The notes under the pieces: model-generated
The model's input: only the letters and a program-made list of their open reading frames with translations
What the model was told of the DNA's origin: nothing
Database searches by the model: none
Translations under genes and position numbers: made by a program
Shown here: piece after piece, positions 55,874-64,000 of the stretch
How positions within the stretch are numbered: the first letter of the stretch is position 1
How the letters are laid out: each line of letters begins with the position of its first letter
Assembly (NCBI GenBank): GCA_017163975.1
Contig: JAFFSR010000032.1
Span: 1,175,001-1,239,000 of the forward strand
DNA length: 64,000 bases
Reading direction: 5' to 3'
From: Anastatus disparis
Taxonomy: Eukaryota > Arthropoda > Insecta > Hymenoptera > Eupelmidae

Positions 55874-55905
55874 AAAGTACTGCTGTTTCTCTAGTTATTA
55901 GCAAG

Positions 55906-56376
55906 ATGAGTGTTGACGTATTCGGACGACAATTACACCAGGCTGAAGGTCGACATGGTCCTCCAGGTGTTGGGTATAAAATCACAGAAGATGGGCAGTA
56001 TGATATTGAAAATAAGAGGTTATGTAATGTTGCCACACCTTAACAATCGAATGATGCAGTTAATTTGCAAACCTTACAAAGTATGGTTGCATCTGAAGTT
56101 TGAAGCATACACCTAGTCACTGGAGGCTTAAGAAGTAACCTTGATGCATTAGAATTAGAATTACAAAAGTCAAAGGATGAATATGATGAAAAATTTCTTA
56201 AAAATTACGATGTAAGCATCCAAGAATTAACTGATGAATATGATGAGAAAATTAAAAAAGTTAATACAAACATCCATAAATTACATGAGTTGATTAAGCA
56301 TCTTGTCAAAACACTTCAAGATGCTAAAATCCTGACAAATATTCAGAGTATAAAACGCAAATTGCAAGAATTATAA
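55906..56376 (+). pseudogene. Polinton-associated coiled-coil protein, two stops
   Basis: ATG at 55906 starts MSVDVFGRQL, then GPPGVGYKITEDGQYDIENK, RLCNVATP, a TAA at 56039, NDAVNLQTLQ, TGA near 56102, then a Lys/Glu/Leu-rich coiled coil to TAA at 56374. In Polintons a protein of this build lies next to the replication genes and may be structural; that role is inference. The frame is otherwise intact for 156 codons, so decay is recent or partial. Confidence 0.65.
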
Positions 56377-56396
56377 GAATCATTAAGTCTATAGCC

Positions 56397-57311
56397 ATGG
56401 AGCATGAAAGACTTGTAGAAGAGCTGCATAAGCCTGCTCGACGTAATTATCCACGTCGTAAATTTATAATACGCGGCTTGGATGAAACATGGCAAGCTGA
56501 TTTGGTAGAAATGTAGCCTTATGCTCGGGAAAATGAAGGCTTTAAGTATATGCTAACAATAATAGATATTTTTTCCAAATATGCTTGGGCTGTTCCTGTA
56601 AAACGAAAAACTGGTGAAGATGTTACTGCAGCAATGGAATCTATATTAAAGCAAGGTCGTATACCAAAAAATCTTCATACTGATAGAGGGAAAGAATTTT
56701 ATAACTCTGTCTTTCAAACTCTCATGAAGCGCTATGATATTAATTTATACTCTACATATAGTAATCTTAATGCTTCCATTTGTGAACGTTTTAATAGAAA
56801 ACTTAAAAATAAAATGTGGATGAAATTTAGCCTCAAAGGTAACTACTGTTGGTTGGATATTTTACCTACCCTATTAGAAGCATATAACAATAGTAAACAT
56901 AGAACTATTGGAATGAAGCCAAAAGAAGTTACTCCTATAAACGAAAGAAATGTACTCAAACGTTTTAAAAAGGATATCAGAGCATTCAAAATATCTAAAT
57001 TTAAAGCTGGAGATAAAGTTCGAGTAAGTAAGAATAAACAAGTATTTGAAAAGGGTTACACTCCTAATTGGTCAACAGAAATATTTACTATAAGTCAAGT
57101 AAAGGCTACTGATCCAATCACTTATAAATTGAAGGACTATCAAAATCAACCCATCGCTGGTGGATTCTATGAACAAGAATTATCAAAAGCAAAATATGCT
57201 GATGTTTATCTTGTAGAAAAAATATTAAAAAAGCGTGGAAATAAATTTTATGTAAAGTGGTTAGGATTCGATGAGGCACATAATAGTTGGATAAATAAAT
57301 CAGATTTGTAA
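56397..57311 (+). pseudogene. Polinton integrase (rve) with C-terminal chromodomain, one stop
   Basis: An in-frame ATG at 56397 leads to WQADLVEM (first catalytic Asp, about 56490), a TAG at 56514, then LTIIDIFSKYAWAVPVK, HTDRGKEF (second Asp, about 56682), CERFNRKLK (catalytic Glu, about 56784), and a C-terminal chromodomain EKILKKRGNKFYVKWLGF (57220-57309) ending at TAA-like stop 57309. All three acidic residues of the DDE triad are kept; the single TAG is at a position usually held by another residue. Integrases of this type insert Polintons, and chromodomains steer them to chromatin. It is the least decayed coding region of the window. Confidence 0.93.
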
Positions 57312-57463
57312 AGGAACAAATAAAGAAATCTATGTATGTGAAAATTATTTTTTGTTTTTATTTATTAACCTTATAACCATCATTATACAAAATTATAATT
57401 AATTAATTTGTATTTTTTTATCAATTAAATAATGCCCCCAAGGTAAAGTATCAGTTTCATTTT
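57312..57463. other. Spacer between convergent relics
   Basis: Short AT-rich spacer between the integrase and the oppositely oriented PolB fragment; no feature. Confidence 0.5.
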
Positions 57464-58221
57464 CTAACATCTCTTATCATCATAAGAACTTGGGGCTAAT
57501 TTATATTGTTTTTCAGTAAACACATTATGTTTTTGAGGACGTATAATATATTGTTCTCTATGAAATACAATTTTATTTCGTATACATTGCAAGTAGTCAT
57601 CAAAAGTGATTGTGTTTTTGACAACACCAGTCTTAACACCTTTAACTTTTTTTATTTTATCCTCTTCTTCAATTCGTATACAATACATTTTACTACGTAG
57701 ACCTATAAATTCTGTCATAATCTTCCCATTGCATTCATCTTTCATTAAATCTACTATCTTTTTGTTCATTTGCGGTATTCCGAAAACGTTTCCAGGTGTA
57801 AATTATGCTTCATTGTTTCATAAATATCAATATTTCGAATTTCATATATTAAACTATCCGTGTCTGTGTATAGTAACTTGCATTGATCTGCAAATTGTTT
57901 TCTCATAAAATCATAATGGAAATCATAAACTAATGTCTTTGATAAATCAAGACGGTCAGACCTACATATATTGGTTTATTCATAGAAACTTCTGTTTTTG
58001 ATAATTCAATTGCCACTAGATTTTTGTCTAGAATGGTTCGACTATGAAAATTTGGTTGAGCAATGAGAGCCTCAGCACCATATCTCCCATCTCATTTCGT
58101 AACAAGTTTTATATCAACTCTTTTTCTAACATTTTCCATGGTTTTGCCAAATACAGCATTATTCATAAGTTTATATAAATTTTTCTCAAACTTGTTTTTT
58201 GCTTTTTTTCTCATATTACTA
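57464..58221 (-). pseudogene. Polinton DNA polymerase B, C-terminal palm fragment
   Basis: Minus strand: [20 protein letters not shown] (motif B, about 58170), GRYGAEALIAQPNFHSR, MNKPIYVG, LLYTDTDSLIYEI (motif C with the catalytic DTDS, about 57853-57875), LMKDECNGKIMTEFIGLRSK and a C-terminal LAPSSYDDKR. Several stops and frameshifts. It supplies the region missing from the plus-strand PolB but lies in the opposite orientation, so it is either an inverted part of the same element or a second copy. The 5' continuation is found beyond the Helitron, at 59430-59456 (LKDYIDL). Confidence 0.92.
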
Positions 58222-59429
58222 CTAGCATCCCCCGTCTCGGCTTCGCCCGCGAAATAGTTGGGCAGAAGTCGGTAGGTATAGAAATAGAATCTCAAAAACT
58301 ATTATTTATTAAATCGTACTCTTACAAAACTTCGGAATACACAACATTTTTTGTTTGTGAACCACGTGATAATAGAATGAATTTTCATTTAAAATAATTT
58401 TTTTTGTAGAAAAAATAAGCATTGAATTTTTTTTTTTATTTTTCGATATATGTTCAATTTAGTACCAATAAGTCAAAAAATATATTTAAATTGTAATATA
58501 TTTAAAGAGACATTCATTAATAAATATCAATGTTCATCAATGATAGGGAATAAGTGCAATAAAAATTTATTGCCGATAAGCTGTTCGCATTATCCTCGCG
58601 ATATTAGCACCTATATATACCGCTAATCTAGTAGAGTGAGCGGCAAAACAGGTCCTCACCTATTGAGAAGTGAACAAAGTGTCATTTTTAATAAAAAAAT
58701 CGTAAGTTATTAAAATTAAAGTGACATGAAAAAAGTACAAAATAATTTAATTTTTATCTTTAAAAATTACCAAAAATGAAATCAATTAAAAAATTTTTGA
58801 AAAATAATTACATGAAAAAAAATTTTTTTTTTCCATAATTATGTCGATTTTAGTAAACATAAACTAAAAATGACAATTAAATCTTCAGCACTTATTTATT
58901 TAGAAATGACAAAAATCTGAAATGAGAATAAAAAATTTTTGAAAAATAATGACATTAAAAAATTTTTTTTTTCTTCCATAATTATGTCAATTGTAGTAAA
59001 CATAAAATATTTCAGTAAATAATCCGAGGTAATATTACTCTGTAATTAGAGAATATGCAATAATAATTTATTGTGTTGAAGTTACGGAATATCATAGGTG
59101 TATAAGTATTTCTACCGTACCAGTTTAAAAAAGTGAAAAATAAAATCGGTCGCCACCTATTGGGCAACCAAGGAAAGTAGCAAGGATAGAGCATGTTGAC
59201 TGACCGCAGAACGCCGAAAAAAAATAGTCCCTATTCCCTACGTGTTAAGATCTAGGTCTATAATTATTTTATTGCAATTATTGATTAAAAAAGTAATTAT
59301 TTATACAGCCTATGACACTCGTCACATTATAAAGAATTTAAATTTACAATTTGAAAACGATCGGTTCAGTAGTTTTTGAGATAATTGAGAACATTCAAAC
59401 AAACGCTGTCCTTTTATATAATAGTAAGA
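58222..59429 (-). mobile_element. Non-autonomous Helitron, 1.2 kb, inserted in PolB
   Basis: On the minus strand it begins TCTTACTATTATATAAAA at 59429 and ends GACGGGGGATGCTAG at 58222, with a GGGCGAAGCC stem 12 bases before the CTAG. Host bases are A before and T after. Removing it rejoins the PolB codons as D-L-N-S-N-M without a gap. No coding capacity. An internal stretch (58561-58690 against 59040-59180) is loosely duplicated. It shares both ends with 62870-63631. Confidence 0.95.
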
Positions 59430-59476
59430 TTTAAATCAATGTAATCTTTTAGCTAGGGTTATTATATGTATGACTT
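59430..59476 (-). pseudogene. PolB continuation upstream of the Helitron
   Basis: LKDYIDL in frame with the motif B segment once the Helitron is removed; a TAG stands where a tryptophan codon is expected, and further upstream the frame decays. Only about 20 bases separate it from the terminal repeat, showing that the rest of this PolB is deleted. Confidence 0.8.
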
Positions 59477-59591
59477 TAGTAGCTTATTATTATATAGCAT
59501 GAAGTTTACCGAACATAGTGTGCAATAATAGGCTACTCAAGTTGCAGGCAGCTGTGTGTCTAAATGCGGATTTAGGACACAGTGTGCTATA
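59477..59591 (-). repeat. Polinton right terminal inverted repeat
   Basis: Inverse of 51290-51404 (GACACACAGCTGCC, CCTATTATTGCACACTATG, ACACTGTGTCCTAAATCC). The border is GTGTGCTA followed by TAGATTATG. Confidence 0.85.
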
Positions 59592-60149
59592 GATTATGTT
59601 ATACAATTATAAATATATAAATTTATTCAATTGTTTTTAGATTAGATAAGATAAGATATTATTTTATTTGTATATCAATATACAAAAGCGTGTAATACAA
59701 TTTGAAAAATATAAAAATAAATATTGCACTTAAAGTCTTACAAACTGAATAAATATAAATGTAAATATTGCACAGGATGTCACGGTCAATCGCTAAACCT
59801 AATAATACTGAAAAAATTACTAAAAAAAGTGATATCACAGATTAATATAAAAATGGTAAAATACACGCAACAATCCTATACATTAAAAATCAGTCACATA
59901 ATATCTATCAGTCACAATATTTAAAAATTTCAAAAAATGAAAATCAATAGATAATTCAATAAAATAATGTGCATATGCCATGGCATGAAACGCAGTCAAA
60001 ATAATGAAATTAAGTAAAGGATTCACTCACTAACCATTCAGCCAATAAATACATTCACACCTTAAACCTATAAATGAGACGTTACAATAAATAAACTAAC
60101 ATAAAAAATAAAATTAAGTTCATTCGAGGTCGAGCAAGTACCTCTCCTC
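59592..60149. other. AT-rich region, possibly LINE 3' UTR
   Basis: No gene. The part next to 60150 would be the 3' side of the minus-strand LINE fragment, but no tail or polyA signal could be fixed. Confidence 0.4.
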
Positions 60150-60860
60150 AGAGCCGACTTGAGACTGCTGAGCGATGGAAGATTCTTTATATCAGCAGGC
60201 AGGGAGTTCCAGTCTCAGTACGCATAAAGGGCACCGTGAAATCCTTAATCTCTCCCCCAGTGGCTACGCTAGATACATATCTAGTAAAGAGACCAACTAG
60301 ATACTTGGGAGTATTTATGTGTACGATTTTATGCATAAGTACAGCCATAAAATACTGTCTCCTCGCATTAGTATGCAGCCAACCCAGCGCAGCTCTATGA
60401 GGAGAGATATGATCGCCTGTTCTTACGCGTAATACATATCTCACACATGAATTTTGCAGTCTTTGTAATCGTCTTCTCAACATCTGTGAAGCATCGAGCA
60501 GAACTACTGAGCAGTAGTCGAGATGTGGAAACAGCAGGGTGGTTGCGAGTTGTTTATGCAGAGGCTCAGTGGTATACCGACGAAAGAACCGTAAGCCATA
60601 CATAATCGTAATAAATTTTTTAGTCAACATATGAACGTGTGGCTCCCATGATAGCTTAGAGTCAAGTACAACACCAAGGCTCGTGACGGCATCAGAGAAA
60701 GATATGTCGACACTACCCTCAAACTCAATCGTCTTTGACTCACCAGCATAAAAGTCGTTAAAAATCGACCATTGCAAAAAATGATCGCCTTAGTTTTGCT
60801 TGCATTCAATGTGAGAGAAGCATCGACGGCCCACTCCGACACCGCCTTGGCCGCCCTCTG
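60150..60860 (-). pseudogene. LINE reverse transcriptase C-terminal fragment, copy 2
   Basis: Minus strand from 60842: LSEWAVDASLTLNASKTKAI, then after a frame change LGVVLDSKLSWEPHVHMLTK, RFFRRYTTEPLHKQLATTLL, FPHLDYCSVVLLDAS, RLQRLQNSCVRYVLRVRTGD, HISPHRAALGWL, RRQYFMAVLMHKIV; a second frame change near 60215 leads to WNSLPADIKNLPSLSSLKSA, the usual end of these proteins. The catalytic RT core is absent, so it is 5'-truncated, as is common for LINE copies. It is better preserved than 1870-2812 and of the same family. Confidence 0.9.
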
Positions 60861-62814
60861 TAAAATAATTGTTCATCAAATGAAATGATTATTCATTAAA
60901 TATATTATTCATACATATATATTACAAAAATAATGATTGCAATGGATGATAGTTATATAAAAATTTTTATTTTGATAATCATTGCATTGAAATTTATTTT
61001 GATGAAAATGTTATTCGATTAACATTTTTAGTTGTGTTTGAATACTTAATATTTTTTTTTTCGTGTTTTAATAATTCTTCATTAATATCAAGGATTCATT
61101 CATGAATTATAATATCAATGATATGGAAATAAAAAAACAAATTTAAAATTGAATATAATATAACCTTACTTGTGATACATATACTTCGTAATATTTATAT
61201 TTCATTAAGAATTTTTATTTCCATTACTTTATATTATATAGTTTCACTGATTTTTAGTATAAAGTAAATCTATGTTCGAAATTTATTTTTTGTTGTTTTT
61301 GTTACTTTTATTTCACGTATCAAACTACATATATTTGCTCTTTATTGAAAATCGGTAAAGTTAATTATATACATGTAATCGAACAGAACTACATGACATT
61401 TCATATATGACATATTTAAACTTAGCCTTATATTGTATGTGTAATAAAATTGAGCTTTTCTTTAATATTTATTTACATATATAATAACTTATATTTAAAT
61501 TTAATATTTTAAAGTTAATTCACTCTTCAGTGAATTTTAAATATTATTGTAATTAAAATATTTACCACCTTTTTCTACGAATCTCCGGTTCTTTGGATTC
61601 GTGGATTATTTAGGTATCTGCTTCGAGCAAATATACATGGAGGCAGCATGTTATATGGACCAGTGGTGGTTATTTTAACGATGATGTGAGAGAAAAAGAA
61701 AATAATTACTTACATACTGTCTCTCTGGGGTCTGATTCAGTAATACCGTAACGTCTAACGGCAAGCTTAACATCGACGTGCGCATGCGTAGATATCATTT
61801 TTCAGCAAATACAATCGAATATCGCGAACGTTATTAGAGATCATGTTTACACAACGACGAGAATCTTCGAAACTAAAGCTCTAAGTCGATTTTACCGATA
61901 AATTTTACAAATAACTTTAAGCTTGGTTGTAAATCGTATGTTAAACTGTCAAATATCATATTATTCATTACATATGGATATACATTGACAGAAAAGATTT
62001 CTTAAAGCAAAAGAATTACTCCAATTTATGTGTGTGTGATCATTTAAATGAAAAAATTATTTCTTAGATGGAGGTAACTAGATGTTAAAATTAATTTTTT
62101 GCTTTACAGATTTTAAGTTATATCCAAGAGGATCAAGATATCTTTTCTGTCAGCGTATGTATATATATTTAAATAAAGAGAACATTATTTTATTATTATT
62201 TTTATTAGTGATCATAATTAAATGATAAATATATGATCATACATGATTAAATGATAAATTGTGTATGATTTAAAATTCAATTGGATCTGCAGGTTTTAAA
62301 GTGACTTATATGTACTTCAATAAAAACGAACAGAAAAAATAATATAAATATTGTTTTAAATGAACTTACCTCATCACCAATAAAAAATGTTTTTTAATAA
62401 AATTATATATTAATCTAAATTTGCATTTTATATTCTATATCAACAACTACAGTTTCTCAATTGAATTTTTAAGATTGCTGCAGAACTTAATGAATGGTTT
62501 TCAAAATTTTGTCTTTCAAAATAAATATGTTGGCGGGGATAATGTTGAGTTATAAGAATATATAATATAAACATGAATACAGATTTATTTTTAATATGAA
62601 TGTTAGATGTTGTGTGTTTTAAGACTACACTGTTAAAATTCATTTTTTCTTCAGTATTAGGATTTAAAATGAATGGATCATGACATTTTTTCTAATTATT
62701 ATTTTGGATATATAATTATTTACCAATTTTAAAGTGTTACCCAGCGTTTCGGACGAAAACTTTAACCCAGAAGTATCCTTATATAAGCGTCTATCTTCTT
62801 TGATATATGTATAA
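60861..62814. other. AT-rich region without a recognised gene
   Basis: No gene or RNA supported. A small inverted pair AATATT-TAA-TTCACT / AGTGAATTTTAAATATT is at about 61502-61548. CGAATCTCCGGTTCTTTGG at about 61578 echoes the Helitron-like 5' ends at 7685 and 31520. The GC-richer patch at 61600-61870 is unassigned. Confidence 0.4.

Positions 62815-62869
<55 letters not shown>
62815..62869. repeat. (AT)n microsatellite, left half
   Basis: A pure AT run interrupted by the Helitron at 62870; it continues at 63632-63656. The two halves were one array before the insertion. Confidence 0.9.
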
Positions 62870-62872
<3 letters not shown>

Positions 62873-63631
62873 TACTATTATATAAAAGGACAGCGTTTGT
62901 TTGAATGTTCTCAATTATCTCAAAAACTACTGAACCGAAATTTTTCAAATTTTAAATTTAAATTCTTTATAATGTGACGAGTGTCATAGGCTATATAAAT
63001 AATTACTTTTTTAATCAATAATTGCAATAAAATAATTATAGACCTAGATCTTAACGCGTAGGGAATAGGAACTACTTTTTTTCGGCGTTCTGCGGTCAAC
63101 ACGCTCTATCCTTGCTACTTTCCTTGGTTGTCCAATAGGTGACGACCGATTTCGTCTTTCACTTTATTAAACTGGTACGGTAGAAATACTTATACACCTA
63201 TGATATTCCGTAACTTCAACACAATAAATTTTTATTGCATATTCTCTAATCACAGAGTAATATTACCTCGGATTATTTAATGAAATATTTTCTTTTTCCA
63301 TGAGGCAGAGTCAAAAATTAGACAATTTTTTTAACTTTAGAAAAAATTTTATATCTTCAATTTAAATATATTTTTTGACTTATTGGTACTATATTGAACA
63401 GATATCGAAAAATAAAAAAAAGAATTCAATGCTTATTTTTCCTACAAAAAAAAATTATTTTAAATGAAAATTCATTCTATTATCACATGGTTCACAAACA
63501 AAAAAAGGTTGTGTATTCCGAAGTTTTGTAAGAGTACGATTCAATAAATAATAGTTTTTGAGATTCTATTTCTATACCTACCGACTTCTGCCCAACTATT
63601 GCGCGGGCGAAGCCGAGACGGGGGATGCTAG
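62870..63631 (+). mobile_element. Non-autonomous Helitron, 762 bp, inserted in an AT microsatellite
   Basis: Starts TCTTACTATTATATAAAA with GGACAGCGTTTG, ends GGGCGAAGCCGAGACGGGG then ATGCTAG, flanked by A and T. Ends and subterminal blocks match 58222-59429 (about 445 bases longer). No protein is encoded. The two copies lie in opposite orientation about 3.4 kb apart. Confidence 0.95.
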
Positions 63632-63934
63632 TATATATATATATATATATATATACATAACTTTTATTTAAAATTTACTAAATAATTTTAATTGTTTAAA
63701 AGTTTTCTCTTGGTGAATCTTCAATGATCTTTCAATAAATCTATTTATCTACACAAATTTCTGAAAATGTATTTAAAAAAAAAATAACTACTATTTATAT
63801 ACGTAAATTATTTAATAAAAAGAATAGCTACGTTGACTGTAACATAATGAATTAAAAAATAGTCCATAAATCTATCAATCAAACATTTTTTTTCTCGTTT
63901 TTTTAATCGATGTTTTAAAATGTTAGGCAGTAAT
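63632..63934. repeat. (AT)n right half, then AT-rich DNA
   Basis: (AT)n to about 63656, then AT-rich sequence with no gene. Confidence 0.6.
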
Positions 63935-64000
63935 AAAGAGATATTCAAAACATTTTTGAATCAAGGATAAAAAGATTTGGAAAACTGTAATGTCTGTGTT
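63935..64000. mobile_element. Partial copy of the GGGGATGT-family MITE at the window edge
   Basis: TAAAGAGATATTCAAAACAT then TTTTTGAATCAAGGATAAAA and GATTTGGAAAACTGTAATGT follow the right arm of 22736-22932. Its outer end lies beyond the window. Confidence 0.7.

Larger units (their letters stand above)
51290..59591. mobile_element. Polinton/Maverick relic, rearranged
   Basis: Bounded by inverted repeats of about 114 bp and holding PolB (plus strand, interrupted), two small element genes, an integrase with chromodomain, and a second PolB C-terminal fragment on the opposite strand. Intact Polintons are usually 15-20 kb and also encode capsid proteins, an ATPase and a protease; none of those is visible, so large deletions and an inversion or merger of two copies have occurred. 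A Helitron (58222-59429) and a 5S-like insert (about 51640) landed in it. Outside target duplication was not recognised. Confidence 0.85.

Overview
This window reads as AT-rich, repeat-saturated nuclear DNA of an animal, most likely an insect and plausibly a hymenopteran (inferred from the mix of transposons and base composition; no host gene is present to settle it). I found no convincing host protein gene, functional tRNA gene or rRNA operon. Almost everything recognisable is a transposable element or a relic: two copies of one LINE-type reverse transcriptase, a broken Helitron Rep/helicase, two copies of an associated Ulp1-like protease plus basic-repeat protein gene, a broken Polinton/Maverick (DNA polymerase B, integrase with chromodomain, two small genes), two short non-autonomous Helitrons, a tRNA-derived SINE, a 5S-rRNA-like insert, and many palindromic (foldback) elements of several families.

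Layout. 0-9 kb: GC-rich hairpins, LINE fragment, three TTAA-flanked palindromic MITEs, a foldback, a Helitron-like 5' end with a GGGCC minisatellite. 9.3-12.3 kb: a 29-bp minisatellite split by two nested insertions, one a 2.4-kb element made of 70-bp repeats. 12.4-21.8 kb: a degenerate Helitron on the minus strand with a ten-copy, roughly 165-bp satellite between its Rep/helicase and protease/repeat parts. 22-25 kb: three tandem 790-bp units, one carrying a MITE. 25-32 kb: palindromes, microsatellites, a possible LTR and a second GGGCC minisatellite. 32.4-44.2 kb: a second decayed copy of the protease/repeat element, blown apart by insertions nested up to about six deep. 44-51 kb: foldbacks, a Tc1-like palindrome and paired hairpins. 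51.3-59.6 kb: the Polinton with 114-bp inverted ends, itself hit by a Helitron. 59.6-64 kb: second LINE fragment and second non-autonomous Helitron.

The most useful property of the window is that paralogous copies preserve empty target sites. They show directly the target duplications TTAA (palindromic MITEs), TGTACA (a 430-bp inverted-repeat element), an 11-bp duplication (SINE) and A|T insertion without duplication (Helitron). TTA and TA duplications are visible for other families from their flanks. Three palindromic subfamilies with unrelated interiors share one TTAA terminal sequence, which is the best candidate for an undescribed mobilisation group. No intact transposase or other active enzyme is encoded here; every recognised coding region has stops, frameshifts, truncations or a lost catalytic residue.
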